Shown here one piece after another: positions 1 through 8,156 of a stretch of DNA of 64,000 nucleotides. The first letter of the stretch is position 1; every line of letters starts with the position of its first letter. Made by a program: the position numbers and the translations under genes. Source of the stretch: Actinoplanes aureus (GTDB lineage: Bacteria; Actinomycetota; Actinomycetes; Mycobacteriales; Micromonosporaceae); NCBI RefSeq assembly GCF_015704865.1, contig NZ_JADQTO010000032.1, positions 43,407-107,406 of the forward strand. Reading direction: 5' to 3'. The notes beneath the pieces were generated by a model, which saw only the letters and a list, made by a program, of their open reading frames with translations, did no database searches and was not told the DNA's origin.

Positions 1-128
1 GTGACCGCCGCGGGCGTCCGTCATGGTCTACTCTGCCACCCCTACTAGCGAGTACGATTCGCGGTCGGGTCACACTAGGGCAGCCCCGTGAACATCCGCA
101 ACGGTGGCGAAACAACGGGAGGCATTGG

Positions 129-1868
129 GTGGCCGACGGGAGCCTCCGCGCGCGACCGGAGTTCTGGCCGGTCACGCTGCTGAGCGTGGCGCTGATCGCG
201 GTCCTCGCCGGCTGGGCCGGATTTACTTATGTCGATCGCACCAGAAGTGAACCCGGGTGCGACGAACGGACCACGCTGCGGGTCGTGACGGCGCCGAGCA
301 TCGCCGAACCGGTCCGCGAACTCGCCGACCGGTTCACCGAGCGTCAGCGTTGCCTCGACGTCCTGGTCGAGGGGCGGGAGTCGGCCGACGTGCTGCGGAC
401 CATCGCGGGAACCGTGCCGGTCGCCGCTACGGCTCCGGCCACCGCCTCCCCGTCGCCGTCCGTCCGGGGCAGCGCGAGCGCCTCCGCCAGTGCCGGCCCC
501 GGCCGGACGGCCACCCCGGCACCCGACGTCTGGTTGCCGGAGTCGACGCTGTGGCTGCGCCGGGCCCGTGCGGTCGGCGCGTTCCAGGTCCCCGACGACG
601 GTGTCTCGGTGGCGACCACGCCGGTGGTGCTCGCCCTGGACGGCGCCTCGGTGACCCGGCTGACCCGCGAGCGGCGGACGCTGGACTGGCCCGGCCTGGT
701 CGGTGCCGCCAAACTGCCCGTCGCGGTGTCGCTGCCCGACCCGGCGACCAGCCCGCTCGGCTTCGGCGCACTGGTCGGCATCCGGGCGCTCGCCAAGTCC
801 GATCCGGCCGGCACGGTGGCGATCATGCGACGGCTCACCCGGGACACCGTCTCGACGGCGGGGGAGGCGGTGCCCGATCCGACCGGGCCCGGCATGAACG
901 AGTTCTCCGTGATCAGCACCGAGCAGCAGGTGCTGCGCAACGCGGCGGCCGGTAAGCGGCAGGTCGCGGTCTACCCGCCGGCGGCCGTTCCCGGCCCCGA
1001 CTACCCGTACGCGGTGCTGACCTCGACCGGCGGCGGACGGGAGGTGGCCACCGCCTTCCTGCACTCGATGCTCGCCGACGACGGCGCGACCGTGTTCACC
1101 GAGAACGGGCTGCGCACCCCGGCCGGCCAGCCGCCGAAGTCGATTCCGGCCGCCACCAAGGTGCGCACCACCGACTACCCGCCGGCTCCGCTTCCCGATG
1201 TGGCGGCCACCGAGGACCTGCTCCACACCTGGGGCGGTGTGCACATCAGCGCTCGGATGCTGGCCGTCTTCGACATCTCCGGCTCGATGGCCGAATCGGT
1301 GCCCGGATCGCAGGAGACCCGGATGAGCGCCACCATCAAGGCCGCGCAGGACGGGTCCAACCTGCTGCTCGGCACGACCGAGCTCGGTGTCTGGGAGTTC
1401 TCCACCGACCTCGACGGCGCACGCGACTACCGCGAGGTGATCCCGGTGGGCCCGATCGGCCCGCGCCGCCAGCAGATGCTCGACCGGGTCGGCCGGATCA
1501 AGGTCGAGCCGAACGGCGCGACCGGGCTCTACGACACCACTCTGGCCGCGTACCGGGACGGCACCCGCAACTGGCAGCCCGGAAAGATCAACATGGTGCT
1601 GATCCTGACCGACGGGCGCGACGACAACCCGGACGGGATCAGCCGGGCCCGGCTGCTGCGCGAGCTCAAGGGACTGGTCGATCCGAAACGGCCGCTGCCG
1701 ATCCTGTTCATCGGCGTGGGACCGGGCGTCGACAAGAACGAGCTGGACCAGATCGCCAAGGTCACCGGCGGGCAGGTCGCGCTCACCGCGAAGCCTTCCG
1801 GAATCCGAGATATCTTCTACACTTCGCTGGCCCAATTCAGCTGCCTGCCCCCGGAGTGCCGCCGATGA
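129..1868 (+). CDS. Membrane-anchored solute-binding-like protein with C-terminal von Willebrand A domain
   Basis: The 579-residue product has an uncleaved-looking N-terminal hydrophobic helix (about residues 14-32) and should face outward. Residues about 48-360 resemble bacterial extracellular solute-binding proteins, interrupted by an Ala/Ser/Pro-rich segment near 100-125. Residues about 378-575 are a vWA domain: the MIDAS motif DISGS starts at Asp382, a Thr lies in GATGLYDTT and an acidic LTDGRDDN loop follows. The GTG start is chosen because GGGAGG lies 6 bases upstream. The stop codon overlaps the ATG of the next gene (ATGA, 1865-1868), so the two are probably translationally coupled. 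This ties the protein to the AftD-like enzyme, perhaps as a metal-dependent adhesion or assembly factor of the envelope. Ligand and exact role are unknown. Confidence 0.85.
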   Translation: MADGSLRARPEFWPVTLLSVALIAVLAGWAGFTYVDRTRSEPGCDERTTLRVVTAPSIAEPVRELADRFTERQRCLDVLVEGRESADVLRTIAGTVPVAATAPATASPSPSVRGSASASASAGPGRTATPAPDVWLPESTLWLRRARAVGAFQVPDDGVSVATTPVVLALDGASVTRLTRERRTLDWPGLVGAAKLPVAVSLPDPATSPLGFGALVGIRALAKSDPAGTVAIMRRLTRDTVSTAGEAVPDPTGPGMNEFSVISTEQQVLRNAAAGKRQVAVYPPAAVPGPDYPYAVLTSTGGGREVATAFLHSMLADDGATVFTENGLRTPAGQPPKSIPAATKVRTTDYPPAPLPDVAATEDLLHTWGGVHISARMLAVFDISGSMAESVPGSQETRMSATIKAAQDGSNLLLGTTELGVWEFSTDLDGARDYREVIPVGPIGPRRQQMLDRVGRIKVEPNGATGLYDTTLAAYRDGTRNWQPGKINMVLILTDGRDDNPDGISRARLLRELKGLVDPKRPLPILFIGVGPGVDKNELDQIAKVTGGQVALTAKPSGIRDIFYTSLAQFSCLPPECRR

Positions 1869-4800
1869 CCGCCGCCCTCCGGGAGCGGACGCCCACCGTG
1901 GCTGCCACACCGCACGCCCCGCGCCGCTCGTACCTGGCGATCGCCGGAGCGCTGGTGCTCGTGGTGATCGCCTTCGTCCAGCGTCCCGGCCGTACCACCT
2001 TCGACACCAAGATCGACCTGGCCGAGAACCCGATCGGTTTCATGGAACGGGCCCTGCACCTGTGGAACCCGTGGGCCACCTCGGGCGAGCTCCAGCAGCA
2101 GGCGTACGGCTACCTGTTCCCGATGGGCCCGTTCTTCGCCGCCGGTGACCTGCTCGGCGTCCCGCCGTGGATCACCCAGCGGGTCTGGTGCGCGCTGCTG
2201 CTCTGCGCGGCGTACTTCGGAGTGCTGCTGGTGGCCCGGGTGCTGCGGATCGGCACCGAGCCGGGGCGGGTGGTCGGCGCCCTGGCGTACGCGCTCGCTC
2301 CGCGGATGCTCACCGAGATCGGTCCGCTCTCCTCGGAGATGCTGCCGGTGGTCTTCCTGCCGTGGGCCCTGCTGCCGCTGATCTGCGTACGCCGGATCGG
2401 CTCGCCCCGCCGTGCCGCCGCGCTCTCCGGCCTGGCCGTGCTGTTCATGGGCGGGATCAACGCGGCCGCCGTGGTGATGGCGCTGGTGCTGCCCGGCCTG
2501 TGGCTGCTCACCCGCCGCTGGGACCGGCATCTGCTGGTGCTGATGGCCTGGTGGTGTGTCTGCATCGTCGGGGCCACCCTGTGGTGGATCGTCCCGCTGC
2601 TGCTCTTCGGCGAGTACAGCCTGCCGTTCCTGGACTACATCGAGTCCTCCGCGACCACCACCGCGATCACCTCGCTCTTCCAGGCCGTTCGCGGCACCAA
2701 CCAGTGGAGCGGCTACATCGTTCAGGGTGAGCCGTGGTGGCCGGCCGGCTGGGCGCTCGTCGACAACCCGGCGCTGATGGCGGGCACCGCCCTGGTCGCC
2801 GCGGTCGGACTGCTCGGCCTGGCGCTGCGCGGGCTGCCCGAGCGGCGCTTCCTGGTGATCGGCGCGCTGACCGGCCTGACCCTGTTGACCATGGGTTACG
2901 TCGGCACCCTGGACAGCCCGTTCGCGCCGCAGATGCGCGAACTGCTCGACGGCCCGCTCGCACCGCTGCGCAATGTGCACAAGTTCGAGCCGGTGCTGCG
3001 CCTGCCGATCGCGCTGGGCATCGCGTACGCCGCGAGCAAGGCGATCGCCTGGCGGCGGGTCCGGATCCCGGCCGCACCGGTCGTCGCGGCGCTGCTCGTC
3101 GTCGCCGCGGCACCGGCCTGGATGCTCATGCTGCGTCCCGGCCCCGGCTGGTCCTCGGTGCCCTCCTACTGGAGCCAGGCCACCGGCTGGCTCACCGACC
3201 AGGACGCGCGGGCCCGCACCCTGGTGGTGCCCGGTTCCGGCTTCGCACAGCACACCTGGGGACGGACGGTCGACGAGCCGATCCAGCCGCTCGCCGGCGC
3301 GCCCTGGTCCACCCGCCACCAGGTCCCGCTCGGCTCGGAGGGCAACATCCGGGTGATGGACGCCGTCGAGGCCGTCCTGGCGCAGGGCCGCGGCTCCGCC
3401 GCCCTGGCCGGGTTCCTCGCCCGCTCCGGCTACCGCTACCTGCTCGTCCGGCACGACCTGAACCGGACCGCGTCCGGTGCACCGCCGATCGCCGTGGTCC
3501 GCCGGACGATCACCAGCTCGCCGGGCCTGAAACCGGCCGCCACGTTCGGCCCGCGGGTCGGCGCGGGCGGCTCGGCCACCAGCCCGGTCGACGCGGAGAT
3601 CTCGGTGCCGGCCATCGAGATCTTCGAGGTGGAGCGCGAGGTGCCGGTGGTCTCGGCGACCGCGCTGGCCGGCACGCCGGTGATCAGCGGCGGCCCGGAG
3701 TCGCTGCCGGGCGTCCTCGAGCAGGGACTCCTCGACCCCGGGCAGCCCGCGGTGCTCGCCGGCGACCAGGACGGCAAGCTGGCCGTGCCGGAGGCGCAGG
3801 GGCCGCGGATCGTCACCGACGGTCTGCGCCGCCGGGAGCTCAACATCGGGCGCTCGCGCGACAACGTCAGCCACACCCTCACCGAGGACGAGGAGACCCG
3901 CCAGGGCCGGGTACGCAGCGACCTGCTCCCGTTCCCGGCCAAGGGTCACCAGACGGTCGCCGCCTACCAGGGCATCCGTAGTGTCGAGGCGTCCAGCGGT
4001 GCCAGCTTCGCCGACTCGCTCGGTGCGACCGACCCGTCGGCCCTGCCCTTCGCGGCGCTCGACGGCGACTCGTCGACGGCCTGGCGGTCCGACCCGTACC
4101 AGCCGGCCGCCGGGCAGTGGATCGAGGTGGAGACGGAGACGGCGAAGCGAGTCACCTCGGTGACCGTCGACTTCGCCGAAGACCTGCGGATCGCCGCCCC
4201 GGTGGCGCTGGTACGGCTCACCACCGACCAGGGCATCGTGGACCGCGCGGTGCCGGCCACGCCCGGTCCGCACGAACTGTCCACCCTGCCCGGTCTCACC
4301 ACCTCGGTGCGGGTCACGGTGCTGGCCCTGCGCCAGGGTTTCCAGGGTGCTGTCGCCCTGCGCGAGCTGGGCATCCCCGGGCTCATCGCGGAGCGGGCCA
4401 TGCGGGTTCCGGCCGACGCCGGGAAGTCGGCCGCCCCGGTCTACTCGTTCCAGCGCGCACCGCAACAGCGGGGCGCCTGCTTCCCGATCGACGGGCGGGT
4501 CCGCTGCGACCAGTTCCTCGCCCGGGCCGGCGAGGAACCGCTGGGCATCGACCGCTTCTTCACCACACCGGTGAGCGGTGCCTACGACGTGAAGCTGACG
4601 GCTCTGCCCCGGCCCGGAGGTCCGGTGCCGCTGGCCCGCCCGGTGACCGCGTCCGCCTCGTCGACGCTGACCGGTGATGTCACGGTCGCCGCGTACGCCG
4701 CGTCCGACGGCGATCCGGCCACCGCCTGGCTCGCCGACCCGACCGACGCCAGCCCCACCCTGCGGCTGGCCTGGACCGGCGACCGCCGGCTCGACCGGTT

Positions 4801-6814
4801 CCGCCTGGTGGTGCCCCGGCAACCGGCGGCCGCCCGGCCGACTCAAGTCCTGGTACGCACCACCGCCGGTGACGCCGTCGCCGACATCGGCCCGGACGGC
4901 TGGGTGCGTTTCCCGGCCGCCACCACGAACCGGCTCGAGGTGACCGTCACCGCCGCCGAGCGGGTCATCGCCGACACCCGGGGCAACGGCTGGCCGGCCC
5001 CGGCCGGCGTCGCCGAGATCGAGGTGCCCGGGCTGGCCGGGCTGCTGACACCGCCGAGCGACAGCACACCGATCGCCGCCCCGTGCGGTGCCGGCCCGGC
5101 CGTCGAGATCGACGGCGACTCCTACCCGACGTCGGTTTCCGGCACCCTCGCGGACATCCGGGCGGGCCGTCCTCTGCCAGTTACCGTGTGTGACGATTTC
5201 GCGAGCGACTTCGTCCAGCTCGCGGCGGGCGACCACCACCTGCGTACCGTCCCGTCCGCGTCGTTCGTGGCGGATTCGGCGGCGCTCGTCCGCGACCGCG
5301 CTCCGGCGACGCCACCGGCTGTCGCCCGGCGTGACGTGCGCATCGAGCAGTGGGACAGCACCGAGCGGACGTTCACCGTCGCCGCCGGCGAGGCATCACT
5401 GCTGGTCGTGTCGGAGAACCACAACGCGGGCTGGGTGGCCACGCTCGGTGATCAAGAGCTGCGCCCGGTGCGGGTGGACGGCTGGCAACAGGCGTTCGTG
5501 CTCCCGGCCGGTGAGGGCGGCCTGGTCACCCTGCGGTTCACCCCGGACCAGCCGTACCGGATGGGGCTCCTGGCCGGGGCGGTGTGCGTCTTCCTGGTGG
5601 TGTTGCTGGCCCTGGCGCCGGTCCGGCGGCGCTGGGCGCCGGTCACCCGGCCGCCGGCGCGGGCGTTCCGCGCCATCCCCGGCGGGCCGGGCTGGATCGT
5701 GGTGCCGCTGATGGCGCTGGCGGTCGCCCTGGGCGGAGCGGCGGCCGCCGCGCTGCTGCTGATCGCCCTCATCGTCCGGCAGCTCCGGCCCGGCGCGCTG
5801 CCCGGCCTGGCGTTCCTGAGCGCCCTGGTGGGGCTCGGGGTCGCGGTGAGCGGGCGGCTTCTCGGCCACGGGCAGGAGTGGGCGTACGACGCCGCGGTGC
5901 AACTGGCCATGCTGGCGGCGGTCTGCTGGGTAGCCGCCACCGTCGCACCCTCGGCCGGCCGGCCGGACGAGAAGGCGTTACCCGAGGAGGAACCGATTCC
6001 GGACACCGCTACCGAGCCGTACCGGGCGTCACTGCGCCGGTCGGTGGGTCTGTACAAGGCGTTCCTGGTCGAGCAGACCGACCCGGACCGGTTCTACTCG
6101 CTGCTCGCCAAGGACTCGGTGCGACAGCTGGGCTCGTACGTCGATCTGGCGGGCGCGCGGGTGCTGGACGTCGGCGGCGGGCCGGGCTACTTCTCGTCGG
6201 AGTTCCGCGAGGCCGGCGCGACGTACCTCGGCATCGATCCGGCGGTCGGCGACTTCGCCGCGGCGGGCGCCCAGGTCAACGGCATGGTCCGGGGAAGTGG
6301 CACCGCGCTGCCGATTCGCTCCGGTGCGCTCGACGTCTGCTACTCGTCGAACGTGCTGGAGCACGTCGACGCGCCGGAGGCGATGCTCGCCGAGATGGTG
6401 CGGGTGACCCGCCCGGGCGGAACGATCTACATGTCGTTCACGCCCTGGTGGTCACCGCACGGCGGGCACGAGACGGCGCCCTGGCACTTCCTCGGCGGTG
6501 ACCGGGCCCGGCGGCGCTACCAGCGCAAGAACGGCCGGGAGCCGAAGAACCGCTTCATGGAGACGCTCTTTCCGGTCAGTGCGGCCCGCGCCATGCGCTG
6601 GGTCCGGTCCGCCCGTCGCGCCGGTGACGTCGCCGTGGTCGACGTGCTGCCCCGTTATCACCCGCGGTGGGCCAAATGGGTCGCCCGGGTGCCGGTGCTC
6701 CGGGAGACCCTGACATGGAATTTCACCGTCGTGCTGCGGCGCGAGGGCGAGTCCGTTTCAGCGATCGTTCAGGAAGATGTGGCCAGGGTCTCGCTTCCGG
6801 ATGTGACTCAGTAG
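1865..6814 (+). CDS. AftD-like alpha-(1->3)-arabinofuranosyltransferase (DUF3367) fused to a SAM methyltransferase
   Basis: This 1649-residue polytopic protein has an N-terminal GT-C-like membrane part (about residues 15-430, many helices) and a large extracytoplasmic region with one or two discoidin-like carbohydrate-binding segments. A second helix cluster spans about 1225-1370. A cytosolic class I methyltransferase follows, with motif LDVGGGPGYF near residues 1434-1443 and a YHPRW motif close to the C terminus. The first part matches the AftD/DUF3367 family, which adds arabinofuranose to mycobacterial arabinan. From memory, the tail resembles M. tuberculosis Rv0224c, a separate gene there. 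The start is the ATG inside the ATGA overlap with the upstream gene. A GTG at 1856 is also in frame. The fusion suggests glycan extension and methyl capping in one enzyme. The arabinosyl donor and glycan are not shown by sequence. Confidence 0.85.
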   Translation: MTAALRERTPTVAATPHAPRRSYLAIAGALVLVVIAFVQRPGRTTFDTKIDLAENPIGFMERALHLWNPWATSGELQQQAYGYLFPMGPFFAAGDLLGVPPWITQRVWCALLLCAAYFGVLLVARVLRIGTEPGRVVGALAYALAPRMLTEIGPLSSEMLPVVFLPWALLPLICVRRIGSPRRAAALSGLAVLFMGGINAAAVVMALVLPGLWLLTRRWDRHLLVLMAWWCVCIVGATLWWIVPLLLFGEYSLPFLDYIESSATTTAITSLFQAVRGTNQWSGYIVQGEPWWPAGWALVDNPALMAGTALVAAVGLLGLALRGLPERRFLVIGALTGLTLLTMGYVGTLDSPFAPQMRELLDGPLAPLRNVHKFEPVLRLPIALGIAYAASKAIAWRRVRIPAAPVVAALLVVAAAPAWMLMLRPGPGWSSVPSYWSQATGWLTDQDARARTLVVPGSGFAQHTWGRTVDEPIQPLAGAPWSTRHQVPLGSEGNIRVMDAVEAVLAQGRGSAALAGFLARSGYRYLLVRHDLNRTASGAPPIAVVRRTITSSPGLKPAATFGPRVGAGGSATSPVDAEISVPAIEIFEVEREVPVVSATALAGTPVISGGPESLPGVLEQGLLDPGQPAVLAGDQDGKLAVPEAQGPRIVTDGLRRRELNIGRSRDNVSHTLTEDEETRQGRVRSDLLPFPAKGHQTVAAYQGIRSVEASSGASFADSLGATDPSALPFAALDGDSSTAWRSDPYQPAAGQWIEVETETAKRVTSVTVDFAEDLRIAAPVALVRLTTDQGIVDRAVPATPGPHELSTLPGLTTSVRVTVLALRQGFQGAVALRELGIPGLIAERAMRVPADAGKSAAPVYSFQRAPQQRGACFPIDGRVRCDQFLARAGEEPLGIDRFFTTPVSGAYDVKLTALPRPGGPVPLARPVTASASSTLTGDVTVAAYAASDGDPATAWLADPTDASPTLRLAWTGDRRLDRFRLVVPRQPAAARPTQVLVRTTAGDAVADIGPDGWVRFPAATTNRLEVTVTAAERVIADTRGNGWPAPAGVAEIEVPGLAGLLTPPSDSTPIAAPCGAGPAVEIDGDSYPTSVSGTLADIRAGRPLPVTVCDDFASDFVQLAAGDHHLRTVPSASFVADSAALVRDRAPATPPAVARRDVRIEQWDSTERTFTVAAGEASLLVVSENHNAGWVATLGDQELRPVRVDGWQQAFVLPAGEGGLVTLRFTPDQPYRMGLLAGAVCVFLVVLLALAPVRRRWAPVTRPPARAFRAIPGGPGWIVVPLMALAVALGGAAAAALLLIALIVRQLRPGALPGLAFLSALVGLGVAVSGRLLGHGQEWAYDAAVQLAMLAAVCWVAATVAPSAGRPDEKALPEEEPIPDTATEPYRASLRRSVGLYKAFLVEQTDPDRFYSLLAKDSVRQLGSYVDLAGARVLDVGGGPGYFSSEFREAGATYLGIDPAVGDFAAAGAQVNGMVRGSGTALPIRSGALDVCYSSNVLEHVDAPEAMLAEMVRVTRPGGTIYMSFTPWWSPHGGHETAPWHFLGGDRARRRYQRKNGREPKNRFMETLFPVSAARAMRWVRSARRAGDVAVVDVLPRYHPRWAKWVARVPVLRETLTWNFTVVLRREGESVSAIVQEDVARVSLPDVTQ

Positions 6815-6880
6815 TAACCTCTCGCAAGCTTGGCATACATCACTCGTGCCACTTTCCCGTTTCCACCTCGTGGAGGACAT

Positions 6881-7963
6881 ATGAAGTCCCGCGTCATCGG
6901 CACCGTGCTGTTCGGTCTCGGCGTCTTGGCGTTGGTGTTCGCCGGCGGCCTGGCGTTCTTCGTGGCGCCCGCGGTCAAGCAGCTGCCGTACGACATGGAG
7001 ATGACGCAGTCGGTGGCCGAGGCGCCGAACGCACGCTTCCTCCAGATCACCAACGGCGAGGCCAAGGTCAACTCCGGCACACTGCGTTCGACGGTCACCG
7101 TCCAGCCGGACACGGAAGAGACCACCAAGCTTTCCGACGACCTCGACGGCACCGCCCTGGTGTGGGTGGCCGGCCAGCAGGTCACGCGTACCGACACCAA
7201 CGAGCTGATCAGCGCGTACAGCACCTCGCTCGCGGTCGACCGCAAGACCGGCGCGGCGGTGGACTGGGACGGCGCCTGGCTGGACACCGGCAACAACCGG
7301 CAGCCGGTCGACTACACCGGCCACATGTACAAGTTCCCCTTCGGCACCGAGAAGGAGAGCTACGACATCTTCGACCGGGACCTGCTGCGCGCGGAGCCGG
7401 CGAAGTTCGTCAAGACCGAAGAGGTCGCCGGGCTGGAGACCTACCAGTTCGTCCAGGAGATCCAGAACGCGACGCAGGAGCTCCCGGCGGACCGCCTCGC
7501 GGTGATCCTGGGCCAGCTGCTGCCCACCGCCACCTCCGGCGAGGTGACCTACAGCAACACCCGTACGGTGTGGGTGGAGCCGACCACCGGCCAGTTCATC
7601 CGGGTCCAGGAGCAGCAGAAGAAGTCCCTGGTCGGTAACGACGGCACCTCGGTGGACATCCTCGACGCCACCTTCCTCTACACCGAGGACACCACCACCC
7701 GGGCGGCCGAGACCGCCGCCGACAACCGCCAGAAGCTGAACCTGGTCGGCCTGTGGGGCCCGCTCCTGCTGGGCGTGCTCGGCCTGATCCTCGCTGTCGT
7801 GGGTGGCGTCATGCTGACCCGCGGCCCGAGGACCGCCGAGGCCGGCGTGCCGGCGCAGCGCAACGGCAGCCCGCGCCACGCCGCTCAGAACGACGCGGAC
7901 GAGGAGACCGACCGGACCGAGGCAACCGCCGCGGCCGGGTCGGACAAGTCCTCGGACAGCTGA
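6881..7963 (+). CDS. DUF3068 (PorA-family-like) membrane protein
   Basis: The product has 360 residues. It has an N-terminal hydrophobic segment (about 5-28), a long extracytoplasmic beta-rich domain with conserved FDRDLLRAEP-like stretches, a second membrane helix near 290-312, and a charged Thr/Glu-rich tail. This topology and sequence match the DUF3068 family, some members of which are called PorA-like. The ATG is preceded by TGGAGGA at a good distance, so this start is preferred to an in-frame ATG 51 bases upstream. From memory, M. tuberculosis Rv0227c is a DUF3068 protein near the Rv0224c methyltransferase, so its place just after the AftD/methyltransferase fusion looks like partial conserved synteny. 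A role in envelope glycan export or anchoring is inferred only from the neighbourhood. Confidence 0.85.
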   Translation: MKSRVIGTVLFGLGVLALVFAGGLAFFVAPAVKQLPYDMEMTQSVAEAPNARFLQITNGEAKVNSGTLRSTVTVQPDTEETTKLSDDLDGTALVWVAGQQVTRTDTNELISAYSTSLAVDRKTGAAVDWDGAWLDTGNNRQPVDYTGHMYKFPFGTEKESYDIFDRDLLRAEPAKFVKTEEVAGLETYQFVQEIQNATQELPADRLAVILGQLLPTATSGEVTYSNTRTVWVEPTTGQFIRVQEQQKKSLVGNDGTSVDILDATFLYTEDTTTRAAETAADNRQKLNLVGLWGPLLLGVLGLILAVVGGVMLTRGPRTAEAGVPAQRNGSPRHAAQNDADEETDRTEATAAAGSDKSSDS

Positions 7964-7983
7964 CTCCCGAGCAACATCTCGCA

Positions 7984-8016
7984 CCGCCCCATCGGACCGA
8001 CGGTCCGATGGGGCGG
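7984..8016 (+). terminator. Strong hairpin after the DUF3068 gene
   Basis: Two perfectly complementary 16-base arms (7984-7999 and 8001-8016) are separated by one base, giving a long GC-rich hairpin 20 bases after the stop codon. No T-run follows, which is common for actinobacterial terminators. It separates the envelope operon from the nitrate reductase gene. Confidence 0.75.
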
Positions 8017-8060
8017 GTCCGTCTCCGGCCAACCTCGATCACAACGCGCGCGAGCCCGAG

Positions 8061-8109
8061 GTGACGCGCGGGTAATCGGGGACGCACTTCCGCTTGACCG
8101 TCCGGAAAC
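8061..8109 (+). promoter_or_regulatory. GlnR-like half-sites upstream of nitrate reductase
   Basis: GTGAC (8061-8065), GTAAT (8072-8076), CGCAC (8083-8087), TTGAC (8094-8098) and GAAAC (8105-8109) stand exactly 11 bases apart. The last pair, TTGAC-N6-GAAAC, fits the Streptomyces GlnR pattern GTnAC-N6-GAAAC well. The inner sites are weak. GlnR is the usual activator of actinobacterial nitrate assimilation, so the position 48 bases before the start supports the reading. TTGACC at 8094 could alternatively be a -35 element. Confidence 0.5.
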
Positions 8110-8156
8110 GGCGAGTTCCTAGCGTGAGTGCCGGACCCAGGCTGGAAGAGGTGCGT

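Noticed and set aside
75..5239. Long open frames on the minus strand opposite the envelope genes (611 and 1140 codons)
   Set aside because: Their composition is Arg/Gly/Pro/Ala/Asp-rich without motifs, typical of antisense frames in very GC-rich DNA, and they oppose clear plus-strand domains.
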